Positions 10,755-21,313 are shown, numbered from the stretch's first letter. The stretch: DNA of 64,000 nt from Tupaia tana (GCA_026018925.1 JAKSZU010000018.1:33637807-33701806); one strand, 5' to 3'. Numbers and translations: made by a program. Notes: generated from the letters alone by a model not told the origin.

Positions 10755-10992
10755 TACAGGCCAAAGGGCCTGTACTATGGCCCAAAACTGGATCTCACAA
10801 TGCCGACTGTGCAGTATGAATCCCAAATCTGGTGACTTACAAAACACACTGAGCACACGTACCCAAAATCCTAATTGGATAGAGAAATGAGGAAGAGATT
10901 GAGGATTATCATGCTCACTGGGGGGTGATTTCTCTATTAAGTACACACACTATCTGACAAATTAATACATATACACACATACACACACACCC
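10755..10992 (+). repeat. tSINE-4 plus (CATA)n
   Basis: Body AAAATCCTAATTGGATAGAG marks the family. The tail runs into ACATATACACACATACACAC. Confidence 0.6.
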
Positions 10993-11135
10993 TTCAAAAT
11001 TTTTTTATCTTTAGTCAGCAGCCCACCCTCTCTCCAAATATTCTACCATCTAATTACAGCAATGTACTTGTAATCTTTCTAACATGCCCTACTGTTCATT
11101 CTTCTATGACATTACTCATACTATCTGTAGAAGTA

Positions 11136-11570
11136 CCAAATGGGTGATCTAGAATGACAGGGACTAGAAAATTGTAAAGAAAATTATAATACTTTGGTTC
11201 AATAAAAGAAATGTAAAATAGTCACAGCTATCCAAAGACAAAGATAATGTGCTACTTATTACTAAGAAACGCTAGCCAAGACCTCAATAGTAATACTGTA
11301 GAGAAGAATCCAGGAGCACATCGGTGACTGACTGGATAACTTTTAAAGTCCCTTCAGATTTTGACATTTTTATGAATCCTGACATTTGAGAACACTTGGC
11401 TTTAGAGCTGTACCCCAAAGTTACTGTATTAGTAGGTTTTAGAAAGGCAGATAGATAGATTAATGTATACTACATCCTTAATTTCAAAGTGTGTTTCTCA
11501 AATCTGAATATATTAAAAGAAAATGTGAAAATTATTTGAAACTTAAATACACTTTAAAATAATCCTAAAT
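11136..11570. other. Unassigned sequence
   Basis: No recognisable repeat or gene, apart from short (GATA)3 near 11450. Confidence 0.5.
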
Positions 11571-11662
11571 GAGCCAGCAGGTGGCATGGTGGTTAAGGTG
11601 CTGGATTCCCACATGACTGACTGCGGCTCAAGTCCTGGACCTGTTGGCTTGCTTTCTCACTT

Positions 11663-11697
<35 letters not shown>

Positions 11698-11740
11698 TAA
11701 AACTAAAAGATAAATAAATGAAATTTTAAAAATAATAATT
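11571..11740 (+). repeat. tSINE-2
   Basis: GAGCCAGCAGGTGGCATGG head, (TC)n tract at 11668-11692, CTCTGGTTAAAACTAAAAG tail start. Confidence 0.85.
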
Positions 11741-11929
11741 CTAATTAGCTGGGAAAAAAAGTAATCCTACTGAAATTAAGATGAAATGTAATACTAAGAA
11801 GGTTAAATTCAAGGTAAAAAAAAAAAAAAATCTAGGTCCTAAAGTTGTCATTTCAACTACAGAATGGAAAACTACTCATGAAGCACAAATTAAGCAGAGA
11901 AAATAAAGATTTAAAAATAATAGGTAATT

Positions 11930-12400
11930 GGGCCAGCCAATGGTGTAGGTGTTAAGGCAGTTGAGTCCCTCACGGCTTTATGATTCAAGTCTCAGATCCA
12001 GCAGCTTGAAAATAGCACTGGGGGGGCCGGCAAGTGGTGTGGTGGTTAAGGGTGCTAGACTCCCACATGGTTGACTGTGGTTTGAGTCCCAGTCCTGGCA
12101 GTTTGTTTTCTCACCTTCCCTCTCTCTCGCTCTCTCACTCTCACTCTGTCCCTCTCTGATCAAATTTAAATAAATAAATAATAAATAAAGTTAAATAAAT
12201 CATTCTTTAAAAAAAAAAAGAAAAAGAAACAAGCAAACAAACACTAGGTACATGTGTGCCCAAAATCCCAAGGGAAGAATGGAGAAAAGGGATTACAACA
12301 TGGCCATTCCCCCTAGGGGGCGATTTCTCACTTTCCCTCTCCCTCTCCCCCCATTCCCAGTGAGCACACTAGCTCCAAAGCAAAACTAAAAAGGGGGGGG
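11930..12400 (+). repeat. tSINE-1O split by a tSINE-2
   Basis: The head and upper body lie at 11930-12020 and the rest (AGGTACATGTGTGCCCAAAA to AAAGCAAAACTAAA) at 12238-12393. Between them sits another SINE in the same orientation. Confidence 0.8.
12022..12235 (+). repeat. tSINE-2 nested in tSINE-1O
   Basis: GGGGCCGGCAAGTGGTGTGG head to GATCAAATTTAAATAAATAA tail. It sits at an ACACTGGG/ACACTAGG site in the host SINE. Confidence 0.85.
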
Positions 12401-12408
12401 GGGGGGGG
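12393..12408. repeat. G homopolymer, about 16 nt
   Basis: An uninterrupted G-run joins the end of one SINE to the head of the next. Its length may be a sequencing estimate. Confidence 0.8.
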
Positions 12409-12409
12409 A

Positions 12410-12672
12410 GGGCAGCAGGTGGTGGTGTGATTAAATAGCTGGCCTCTGATATGGTTAACTATGGTTTGAGTCCTGGACCCGGAGATCTGAAAAATCACAC
12501 TGGGCAAGTGTGTGTGTGTGCACCCGAAATCCCAGGAGGAGAATAGAGAAGGGATTGTACCACGGCCATTCTCCCCAGGAAGGGGGGGGGTGGTGTTTCT
12601 TACTTTCCTTCTCACTGTCTGGCTGGTGAGCACACACAACCTATAACAACAACAACAAAAAGAAAAATATAT
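12410..12672 (+). repeat. tSINE-1O
   Basis: GAGGGCAGCAGGTGGTGGTG head through CACAACCTATAACAACAACA. A GGGGGGGG run lies at 12582. Confidence 0.8.
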
Positions 12673-12931
12673 AAATAGCTAACCACAACCTAAATATGTA
12701 TCCTCATTGTAGTTTTAGGAAAAGCAAATATAGTAAAATTGTAAAAAAGGTTTTTTTGATATAAAACATTTGCGAGCAACTTCATCAAAATTAAAAACTT
12801 GTTTCAATGGAAAGAAATCCACAGAAAAATGGGATCAAATATTTGTAAATCAAATATCTAATAAGGGACTTGGATCTAATATAAATAAAAAGTTCCTATA
12901 ACTCACTAGTAAGAAAAAAGAACAAATTTTA

Positions 12932-13099
12932 GGGACCAGCAGGTGGCATGGTGTTTAAGGCGCTGGACACTCCCACATGGCTGACCATGGTTCAAGTCCT
13001 GAACCTGGTGGATTGCTTCCTCACTTTCCCTCTCTCTGTGTGTCTTTTTCTGGTTAAATTAAAATAAATGAATACTTAAAATAATTCTTTATTTAAAAA
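12932..13099 (+). repeat. tSINE-2 in L1
   Basis: TSD AAGAACAAATTTTA and AAGAACACATTTTA flank it within the L1. Confidence 0.9.
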
Positions 13100-13817
13100 A
13101 AGAACACATTTTAAAATGGGCAAAGAATATGAATAGTTATTCTCCAAAGATAGAAAATACACACGTGAAAAGATGCTCAACATCATTAGCTAGAAATGAA
13201 ATGCAAATCAAAACCATAAATAAATATCACTTCATACCCTCTAAGATGGGAAAAGAAAAACCCAGAAAATAACAACTGTTCCTAAGGATATGGAAAAGCT
13301 GGAACTCACATTAAAAACTGGAATGTAGCCCCATTGGAAAAAAGTCTAGTAGTTCCTCAAAAGGTTAAATATAGTTACCATGTGGTCTAGCAATTTGACT
13401 CCCAGGTATATACCAGAAGGAATTGAAAACAGGAATTCAAACAAATACTTGTATGCCAACATTCATTGCAGCAGAGTTCACAATAGTCAAAAAGAAGAAA
13501 CAACCCAATGGCCATCAACTGATGAATGCATTAACAAAATATGTATGTTAATTCAATGGGATATTATTCAGTAGTTAAAAAAAATGAAGACTGATACATG
13601 GTAAAACATAGATGGACTTTAAAAATACTATGCTAAATGAAAGTAGTCACAAAGGACCACATATTATATGATTTCATTTATAAGAAAGGTCAAGACAGAA
13701 AGTAGACTAGTGGTGGCCTAAAGCTGAAAGTGAGGTGAGCAGGTGAAGGGATTGATTATTAATGAGTGTTGGCTACAGGCTACAGAGTTTCCTTCTGAAG
13801 TAATGAAAATGTTCTAG

Positions 13818-14033
13818 GGGCTGGGGCCAGCGGGTGGCGTGGTGGTTAAGGACGCTGGACTCTCACATGGCAGACCACAGTACGAATCCCAGACATGGTG
13901 GCTTGCTTTCTCGCTTTCCCTCTCTCTCTCTTGGTTTGAGTCCCAGACCTAGCGACTTGCTTTCTCACTTTCTCTCCCTCTCTGGTCAAATTAAAAATAA
14001 ATAAAGTTAAATAAAATAATTCTTAAAAAAAAA
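13818..14033 (+). repeat. Composite tSINE-2 with repeated body
   Basis: A perfect 13-bp TSD GAAAATGTTCTAG lies at 13805-13817 and 14034-14046. Inside, the segment from the B-box region to the pyrimidine tract (GAGTCCCAGACCTAGCGACT...) occurs twice, at about 13880-13930 and 13934-13986, so the copy is a partial dimer inserted as one unit. Confidence 0.85.
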
Positions 14034-14046
14034 GAAAATGTTCTAG

Positions 14047-14580
14047 CAGCCAGCAGGTGGCCTGGTAGTTAAGGAGCTGGATTTCCACATAACTGACCAC
14101 AGTTTGAGGCTTGGATCTGGCAGCTTGAAATCATCCTGAACACATCTGTATGCATGCCCAAATTCCCAGGCGGAGAAGGGATTGCAAAGCGGCCATCCCT
14201 CCGGCGGTGATTTCTTTTTTTTTTTTTTTTTGGGGGGGGGGGAGAGGTTTTTCATTATAGGGCGCGTGTGCTTGCCAGACAGACAGAGAGAGACAGAGAC
14301 AGAAAGCAAGAAATCACCCCCCAGGGGGATGGTCACACCCCAATCCCTTCTCCTCCGTTCTCCTCTCGGGATCTTGGGCATGCATGCAAACGCGCCTGGC
14401 GTGAGTTTTAAGCCACCGGGTCTGGGACTCAAACCACGGTCGACTACATGGGAGTCCAGCAACATAGCCATTACGCTAACTGCTGGTTCCCTCCGGCGGT
14501 AATTTCTAATCTTCTGTCTCTCTGGTAAGCACACATATCCTATAGCAAAAAAATGAAAAAAAAAAAAAAAAAGAAAGAAA
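14047..14580 (+). repeat. tSINE-1O split by a young SINE
   Basis: Host halves are 14047-14215 and 14489-14580. It inserted beside the copy of GAAAATGTTCTAG made by the previous SINE, so the L1 site now reads TSD-SINE-TSD-SINE-TSD. Confidence 0.85.
14216..14488 (-). repeat. tSINE-1Ya nested in tSINE-1O
   Basis: TSD CCCTCCGGCGGTGATTTCT (14197-14215) and CCCTCCGGCGGTAATTTCT (14489-14507), one mismatch. A G-run sits in the tail at 14232-14241. Confidence 0.95.
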
Positions 14581-14585
14581 GAAAA

Positions 14586-14687
14586 TTTTCTAAAACAGGT
14601 TGTGGTGACAAAGAACTCTAAAGACACTAAAAGCCGTTTTCTAAAACAGGTTGTGGTGACAAAGAACTCTAAAGACACTAAAAGCCG
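14586..14687. repeat. Perfect 51-bp tandem duplication in an L1 3' UTR
   Basis: Unit 14586-14636 (TTTTCTAAAACAGG to AAAAGCCG) is repeated without mismatch at 14637-14687. Confidence 0.97.
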
Positions 14688-14696
14688 TTGAATATA

Positions 14697-15035
14697 TGTT
14701 GAGTATTCCTCACCTGAAATGCTTGGAACCAGAAATGCTTGGATTTCAGTTTTTTGATGGGGGGAGGTTTAGAATATTTGCATATATAAAATGAGATATC
14801 TTGAAGATAGACTACAAGTCTAAACACAAAATACACATATGTTTCATTTATACTTTATTCACATAACCTCAAGGTAATTTTCTATAATCTTCTTTTACTA
14901 CAGCTTTTTGAAAATTCCACACCTCTCATATGAGGTCAGGTATAGAATTTTCTACTTGTGCTAGTACTCAAAAGTTTCAGAATTTGGAGCATTTTAGATT
15001 TCAGATTTTTGGATTAGAGGATACTGTTTGCATAA
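14697..15035 (+). mobile_element. Ancient non-autonomous DNA-transposon-like repeat, copy 2
   Basis: Same element as at 3598-4145 but nearly uninterrupted: CTGAAATGCTTGGAACCAGA ... TGAGATATCTTGAAGAT ... ATATGAGGTCAGGTATAG ... GAGCATTTTAGATTTCAG. Imperfect inverted ends. Confidence 0.5.
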
Positions 15036-15060
15036 ACTTTATCTCAAAAAGCTATTTTTA

Positions 15061-15325
15061 TTTATTTTTTTAGTTTTACTATAGGGCACGTATGCTTGCC
15101 AGAAAGAGGAGAGAGAAAGAGAGAAAGCAAGAGAGAGGCAGAAAGTGAGAAATCACCCCTCAGAGAGGAAAGCCACTCCACAATCCCTTCTCCATTCTTC
15201 TTTCAGGATCTTGGGGATGAATGCACATAATCAGCAAGTTCCTCAAGCGAATAAGTCTGGGACTGGAACCACGCAGTTAACCATGTGTGATCCAGCTGCC
15301 TTCATCATGCCACCAGCCAGCCCTC
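15061..15325 (-). repeat. tSINE-1O
   Basis: Minus head AGGGCTGGCTGGTGGCATGA. GCTATTTTTATT and GCTATTTTATT flank it as a likely TSD. Confidence 0.8.
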
Positions 15326-15510
15326 AATGCTATTTTATTAACAAAAAAATTACATGACCAAAATTATTTTTAAACTTCTAACTTTGTTACTTTTAGATAA
15401 GGATGAAGGATATAATAATCATTTAAAAACTAATTTTTCTTTAATTACCAACTAATTTTATTAGTAAATATTTGCAAGGTAGATTTTTCTGAGAAAATAC
15501 AAAGCAGGTG

Positions 15511-15725
15511 GGGCCAGACAGTGACACAGTAATAAAACATGATGCTTTGTGAGGCTACTCCACATGGGAAGGCTCAAGGTACCTGGAAATCTCCCTTAGT
15601 ATACTGTACATGGATATGCCTATGACCCAGGGCTGGCTGAGCCTATGGTGGATCATAGCATCAAGACCCTGCTGGGAGGGGCCATCTCTCTGTCTCTCTC
15701 ACTGATGGAAGAAATAAATAAACCT

Positions 15726-15767
<42 letters not shown>
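15511..15767 (+). repeat. tSINE-3 with (AC)n tail, 12-bp TSD
   Basis: Perfect TSD ACAAAGCAGGTG at 15499-15510 and 15768-15779. Body GGCTGGCTGAGCCTATGGTG, end GAAGAAATAAATAAACC; the tail is now (AC)n of about 22 units from 15727. Confidence 0.95.
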
Positions 15768-15772
<5 letters not shown>

Positions 15773-15918
15773 GCAGGTGACATTACTTTGAAGTTTTGTT
15801 CAAGCTACAATGGAAATATGCTAAACTTCTCAAATAAAATATTTTATCTACCCAATACAACTTTGAAATTTATGTGAGAAAATAACCTAGGAATAGTAAG
15901 TAGAAATTACACTGTTTG

Positions 15919-16171
15919 TGGGTCAGCAGGTGGTATGGTAATGAAGGCATTAGACTCCCATATCGTTGACCATGGCTTGAGCCCTGGACCTGGCAGCTTG
16001 AAAAGCACACCAAAGCATGTGTGCGCATGCCCAAAATCCCAGGAGAGTAGAGAAGAAGGGATTGTGGTATGGCCATCCCCCAGGGGTGATTTCTCACGTT
16101 CCGTCTCACTATCTCTATCTGTCTCTCCAGTGAGTACAAACACCCTCTTATGGGCTAAAAAAATAAAAAAA
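15919..16171 (+). repeat. tSINE-1O
   Basis: Head GGGTCAGCAGGTGGTATGG, A-rich end. AGAAATTACA and AGAAATTATA flanks suggest the TSD. Confidence 0.85.
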
Positions 16172-16224
16172 AGAAATTATATTCTTGTAAAAATTGAAAG
16201 TAAGAATTCTAGAGTAAACATTTT

Positions 16225-16502
16225 TTTTGAGAGGTTTTTGCTATAGGGCACGTGCGCTCACCAGAAAGACAGAGAGACAGAAAGGGAGAAATCACACCCC
16301 CCCCACCCCCACCCCCACCCCCCCCCCGGGGTGATTGGCCACGCCGCGATCCCTTTTCCTCCATTCTCCTCTCGGGATCTTGGGCACGCATGTACAAGCG
16401 CCCGGCGTGAGTTTTAAGCCATGGGGGGGGGGGGGGGGGACATGAACCTCGGTCGACTACATGGGAGTCCACCGACATAGCCATTACGCTAACTGCTGGT
16501 CC
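16225..16502 (-). repeat. tSINE-1Yb with expanded C and G runs, 16-bp TSD
   Basis: Perfect TSD CTAGAGTAAACATTTT (16209-16224, 16503-16518). The body carries a C-rich expansion at 16297-16328 and an 18-nt G-run at 16422-16439 where the consensus has short runs. Confidence 0.95.
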
Positions 16503-16600
16503 CTAGAGTAAACATTTTCAAATGGCACAGGAAAAAAATTATCTCAAAAGTAAGTTGTTGGGATCATTTCAATCAATTAAAATTTAAAACTTCAAAAGTT

Positions 16601-16856
16601 GGGGCCAGCAAGTGGCCTGGTGGTTAAGGTGCTGGATCTCACAAGGCCAGCTCCACAGCTCAAGTCCCACACCCAGTGGCCTGAAAATCACGCCAGGCAC
16701 ATGTGCACGCGTGCCTACCCAAAGTACTGAGAGGAGAATAGAGAAAAAAGGCTTGCAGTGTGACCATACTCCCTGGGAGGATGATTTCTCTTTCCCTCTC
16801 TCACTTTCTCTCCCTGCTGAACACACCTTATAGCAAAAAAATCTTAAAACAAAAAA
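16601..16856 (+). repeat. tSINE-1O
   Basis: GGGGCCAGCAAGTGGCCTGG head, complete body, end CCTTATAGCAAAAAAATC. Confidence 0.85.
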
Positions 16857-17105
16857 AATCCAAAGATTTATCTGTTGTAAATGATGAATTCTGGAAGAGA
16901 CATACTTTCATCCACAAAGTTCCTTATTATACCTAAAGAAAAATAAAAGCCAAAAAAAAGAAAAAAAGAAAAAGAAAAGCCAAAGGATCTATAAGAAACT
17001 ATGCCAATCCTATGTATTTGATATGATAATTAGGTGACAGGTATATTAAAATGCTTTCCATACAAAAGTATGTTATTTTTTTATTATCATTAGTAACAAA
17101 CAGCA

Positions 17106-17288
17106 GGGGACCAGCAGGTGGCATGGTGGTTAAGGCGCTGGACACTCCCACATGGCTGACCATGGTTCGAGTCCTGGACCTGGTGGTTTACTTTCTCACT
17201 TTCCCTCTTTCTCTCTGTGTCTTTCTCTGGTCAAATTAAAATAAAATGAATGAATAAATAAAAGTAAATAAATAATTCTTTAAAAAAA
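17106..17288 (+). repeat. tSINE-2, 12-bp TSD
   Basis: Perfect TSD TAACAAACAGCA at 17094-17105 and 17289-17300. Canonical short form ending GGTCAAATTAAAATAAAATG. Confidence 0.95.
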
Positions 17289-17462
17289 TAACAAACAGCA
17301 AATGATGTTAGGATTAAAGAAGAGTTTGCTTTAGAATGTCACATGACAACTCAGGAAATATGCACAGAATATTAATGAAAAACAGACTTTGAAATTTAGG
17401 TTATCTAGACTTTTTTTTTTTGTTTAAGTAGGGAGCCTCAAGACTTTTGAGCAATAAATATT

Positions 17463-17617
17463 GAGGTCTAGCCTAGGTAGCATAACCATAGTGGACTGGA
17501 TTGTAACGTGGGGGCCACATGGCTGACAATAGGTTCAGATCCCTAGGCTGACCTGAAGACTCATCCTAAGGAGCTGAAGGGCTGTAAGATAGGAATCACA
17601 ACATGATGAGACTCTGT
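17463..17617 (+). repeat. Degenerate tSINE-3 or -4
   Basis: CTAGCCTAGGTAGCATAACC head and GATAGGAATCACAACATGAT body fragments; the end is lost. Confidence 0.45.
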
Positions 17618-17634
17618 AAAGAATACTCTCTCTC

Positions 17635-17882
17635 GGGATCAGCAGTTAGCGTAATGGCTATGTTGCTGGACTCCCACGTAGTCGACCGCGGTTCGAGTCC
17701 TGGACCCGGTGGCTTAAAACTCACGCCAGGCACGTGTGCGTGCGTGCCCAAGATCCCGAGAGGAGAATGGAGAAGGGATTGCGGTGTGGCCATCCCCCCT
17801 GGGGGGTGATTTCTCGCTTTCTGTCTCTCTGTCTCTCTGTCAAGTGCACGCACCCTATAGCAAAAACCTCTCCAAAAAAAAA
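17635..17882 (+). repeat. tSINE-1Yb, 17-bp TSD
   Basis: Perfect TSD AAAGAATACTCTCTCTC at 17618-17634 and 17883-17899. Intact A and B boxes. Confidence 0.95.
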
Positions 17883-17899
17883 AAAGAATACTCTCTCTC

Positions 17900-18491
17900 A
17901 CATGTGTGTATACACACTATCATTAAATTAAAAAAAAGTTAAAGGGTATTAATATCAAATTAACATGGATTCAATATTGTCCCTTAATTATGTAGGGCTG
18001 ACCCTTTTAAAGGTAGCAAAAACTGCTAAATTCTGTATCCCAAAAGGATCAAAGCCAGCAAGAAATTGTACTCTTTCCAGTCAAAGTTTTATATTCATTT
18101 TTAAATCTGATCTTCTCTCCTGAGGGCCTTAATTACTCATATACAGAGTAATTGAATCTCCTACCAACAAGTTGAAATAGTTCTGAACAACTTCCCTAAA
18201 TCACATCTAAATATACCTAGAGAATATCAGAGAACATTACTTTTTAAAAGAAATTCCACCACTGTTTCAAATTTTAAGTTTAAAGTGTTTGGTCTTGTAA
18301 CAAGATAGGCAGGAAAAAATTAATACTCTCCTTCCTTTGCCTTCCTTCCTCACTCCCAGGTACTCCAGGGCACTGCCCCAGTAATTCTTTCTTCTATCCT
18401 GAGTCAATAATTTGTCTTGTTCTCCTAAACTGTTGTCATCAGCAAACAAACAAGCAGTTATTTCTTGCATCTTCAAAAATATCCCTCGCTT
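17900..18491. other. Unassigned sequence
   Basis: About 590 bp with no repeat or gene I can name; a weak L2-like stretch may lie at 18100-18160. Confidence 0.4.
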
Positions 18492-18752
18492 GGGACCAGC
18501 AGTTGGCATAATGGCTATGTTGCTGGACTCCCATGTAGTCAACCGCGGTTTGAGTACCAGACCTGGTGGCTTAAACTCATGCTGGGCATGTGTGCGTGCA
18601 TGCCCAAGATCCTGAGAGGAGAATGGAGGAGAACAGATTGTGGCGTGGCCACCCCCGGGCGGGGAGTGATTTCTCACTTTCTGACTCTCTGTCCTTTCTG
18701 TCTTTTTGGCGAGTGCACGCACCGTATGGCAAAAAACCTCTCTCAAAAAAAA
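18492..18752 (+). repeat. tSINE-1Yb
   Basis: Complete copy; AAAAATATCCCTCGCTT and AAAAATACGCCTTGCTT flank it as a TSD with a few changes. Confidence 0.9.
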
Positions 18753-18899
18753 AAAAAATACGCCTTGCTTGACCCCATTTATTCTTCCAATTTCTTCATT
18801 TTTCTTTGTTCCCCTCTACAATAAAACTTTATTTATATTTGTTGTTTCAATGTACTTCCTGGTATTCGATCTTGAAATAAGGCTTTACTCCCTGAACTC

Positions 18900-19846
18900 A
18901 CCAAAATGACTTGACTAGAGAGGAATACTGATCGGCACATTACTAAATCCTACTGTCATTTTTCAGTCCTCATGTAACATTACTCATTGGCAGCAGTTGT
19001 CACTGAGTCTTCCTTGAAACATTTAAATTCATCTAATTGATACACATGATATTCACCTGGTTTCTATTTTTTTTTTTTTTTTTTTTTGGCTATTCAGTCT
19101 CAGTCTCTCAGAGACTCCAATCTACAAATGTTAGAATACATCAACTTTTCTTTTTTAGCTATATTCACTTCCAAGGTGACTTTTAATACTATCTATATGT
19201 TAGTAAGTCCCAAATTTTTACCTATTAAATATGTATCTCTCCCTAAACTCCAGACCCATACACCAAACAAACTACTTAACTTCTCTTCTTGGACACTTAA
19301 TAGGCAACTAACAGCCTGTTATTCACCTAGTCTTTATCAAAAAAGCAAATAGATTGATCTTATTAAAATACAAGTAATTTGGGACCAGCAGTTAGCATAA
19401 TGGCTATGTCGCTGGACTCCCACGTAGTCGACGGCGGTTTGCGTCCCGGACCTGGTGGCTTAAAAAACTCATGCTGGGCGCATGTGTGTGTGTGCCCAAG
19501 ACCCCAAGAGGAGAATGGAGGAGAAGGGATTGCGGCGTGACCATCCCCACTGGGGGGTGATTTCTCGCTTTCTATGTCTCTTGTCTGTCTGGTGAGCGCA
19601 CGTGCCCTATAGCGAAAACCTCTCCCAAAAAACAAACAAACAAACAAAAAATACGAGTAATTTCAGGTCTTTTTCTGCTTACAACACTCCAGTGTAACTC
19701 ATTTTAAAAGCTGAAGTCCTTACTAGGACTTGTAAATTTTTATATGCAGCCCTACATCCCCATCTGAACAGTTCTCTCCCTTCATCTTCTGCTACCCTGC
19801 CCTCTTGCTCACGCCTTGCTTTAGCCACAAAGGCCTCCTCAGCTCA
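18900..19846 (+). repeat. L2, upstream part, split by SINE and L1
   Basis: Ordered L2 matches: GGCAGCAGTTGTCACTGAG, GACTTTTAATACTATCTATATG, CTAAACTCCAGACCCATACA, TTCTTGGACACTTAATAGG, CTCTTGCTCACGCCTTGC, CACAAAGGCCTCCTCAGC. The element resumes at 31669, beyond the L1 insertion. A T-run sits at 19064-19087. Confidence 0.75.
19381..19647 (+). repeat. tSINE-1Y with mixed 1Ya/1Yb markers
   Basis: Head is GGGACC (1Yb) but the body has GTGACCATCC, CTATGTCTC and TATAGCGAAAACC (1Ya). TSD AAAATACAAGTAATTT (19365-19380) against AAAATACGAGTAATTT (19648-19663). Confidence 0.93.
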
Positions 19847-19983
19847 CTAAGAAAAAACAGGCATAAGAGAGTGATGTCAGCAAAATGGCAAAGTAAGAAA
19901 CATCAAAAAATAAGCAGTAACTGTCAAAACCAACTTTATCAGAACACTAGAAAACCACCAATGGTTTATGGAAACGAAAATGC

Positions 19984-19985
<2 letters not shown>

Positions 19986-20031
<46 letters not shown>
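19986..20031. repeat. A homopolymer, about 46 nt, in the L1 5' region
   Basis: An uninterrupted A-run where L1 has a shorter A-rich tract. Another of about 21 nt lies at 20331-20351. Confidence 0.85.
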
Positions 20032-20032
<1 letters not shown>

Positions 20033-20973
20033 AGCATTAAAAAGAAATACTACTAATGTTCAAGGAAATCTGTGTTAAAACACTGGCTAAATGCAACCTA
20101 AAGAAACAGAGCCTTCAGTAACCACATACGACAGGAACTAGTCTAGTCACTGCAGAAAATAGTTTGAAAAAGTTACTAAATAAATCGATAACTCTAGCCT
20201 TCAATAATCAAGAACAGTAATCACTGATGGCAGGGGGAAAAATTTACTACATTATTATTAATAAATGTCAGGTTTTCACAAAAAAAATTTTAATGCATAC
20301 CAAAAACCGAAACAACAGCTCATTTAATAAAAAAAAAAAAAAAAAAAAAAAGGACAGAAACGATCCCAGAGCAAGTCCAAACTTTGGACTCAAAGGACAA
20401 AGACTTTAAACCAACTGTCTTAAATATTTCAATGAACTAAAGGAAAGCATGACCCATGAGTGAAAGTAAACCAGGAAAATGACATATGAAATGATACTAT
20501 CAATAGAGTTCAAAATTAAAAAAAAAAAGAGTAGAAATTCCAGAGCTAAAAATAATAATAACTGAAAATTTAAAATTCACTCTAGTGGTTCAATAGTAGA
20601 TCTCAAGCAAAGAGAGGAAAGAATAAGCGAATGTAAAGATAGGATAATTGAAATCATGCAGTCTGAAGATCAAAAAGAAAAAGGATGAAGAAAAGTTAAT
20701 AGAATCTGAAAAACAACATCAAGCAGACTAACACACACATTGTGGAAATCCCAAAAGTAAGAGAAAGAGGGGAAAAAAACACAAAAATAATACTGCAAGA
20801 AATAATGGCCAAAAATTCCCCAGATTTGATAAAAGACATATATCTATATATCCAAGAAGTTCAACAAATTCCAAGCAGGAGAAACTCAGAGATCTACACC
20901 AAGATACAATACAGTCGAACTGTTCCTTTAAGAGTCAAAGAATCAGAGAAAGACAAGACTCATGAAGTACAAG

Positions 20974-21017
20974 AGATCCTCAATAAAAGGGCCAGAGTTC
21001 CTCAATAAAAGGGCCAG
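20974..21017. repeat. 22-bp tandem duplication at a SINE junction
   Basis: AGATCCTCAATAAAAGGGCC... at 20974-20995 is repeated with one mismatch at 20996-21017, spanning the L1/SINE boundary. Confidence 0.9.
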
Positions 21018-21213
21018 GTGGTGGCACAGTGTAACAGGATCCACATGTGAAAGGTCATCGGTTCATATCATGATATCTCCATGTCCACACCAGGCACATA
21101 CCCATAATCTGGACTGGTTGAGCTTAGAAGTGGATTGCAGCATGAAGACCCTCTTGGGGTACCTGTCTCTCTGTCTCTTTTTCTCCCTGTCTCTCTCATG
21201 GAAGAAAAAAAAA
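21006..21213 (+). repeat. tSINE-3 in L1
   Basis: Head GGGCCAGGTGGTGGCACAGT, body GGACTGGTTGAGCTTAGAAG, end TCATGGAAGAAAAAAAAAAAG. L1 ORF1 sequence resumes at TTATCACCAGAAACTATGG. Confidence 0.85.
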
Positions 21214-21267
21214 AAGATTAATAGTAGGTTTATCACCAGAAACTATGGAGACCTACAAGTAGGAAAA

Positions 21268-21304
<37 letters not shown>

Positions 21305-21313
21305 TACACATAT
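21268..21313. repeat. A-run and (TA)n
   Basis: A stretch of A then ATATATATATATATATAC inside the L1. Confidence 0.9.

Larger units (their letters stand above)
10270..11135 (+). repeat. L2 fragment, split by two SINEs and a MITE
   Basis: The L2 order is preserved across the insertions: ACAGACTTGATTACGTCCC ... CACTTTCATAGCTGCC before 10470, then TAATCTTTCTAACATGCCC ... ATTACTCATACTATCTG at 11070-11130. Confidence 0.6.
12745..14695 (+). mobile_element. Old L1 3' portion, interrupted by three SINE groups
   Basis: Plus-order L1 ORF2 and 3' UTR matches: ATCAAAATTAAAAACTTG, AGATGCTCAACATCATTAGC, ATGCAAATCAAAACCAT, GTAGTTCCTCAAAAGGTTAA, ATCAACTGATGAATGCATTA, GATGGACTTTAAAAATACTA. The 3' UTR continues after the SINEs at 14581 (GAAAATTTTCTAAAACAGG ... 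CACTAAAAGCCGTTGAAT) and contains a tandem duplication. No intact reading frame. Confidence 0.9.

Noticed and set aside
14043-14678. A 211-codon minus-strand open frame with a repeated N-terminal segment.
   Set aside because: It runs through two nested SINEs and the 51-bp duplication, which explains the repeat.
17635-17710. tRNA-like sequences with A and B boxes.
   Set aside because: They are SINE heads: no foldable acceptor stem or CCA context, and each continues into the SINE body.
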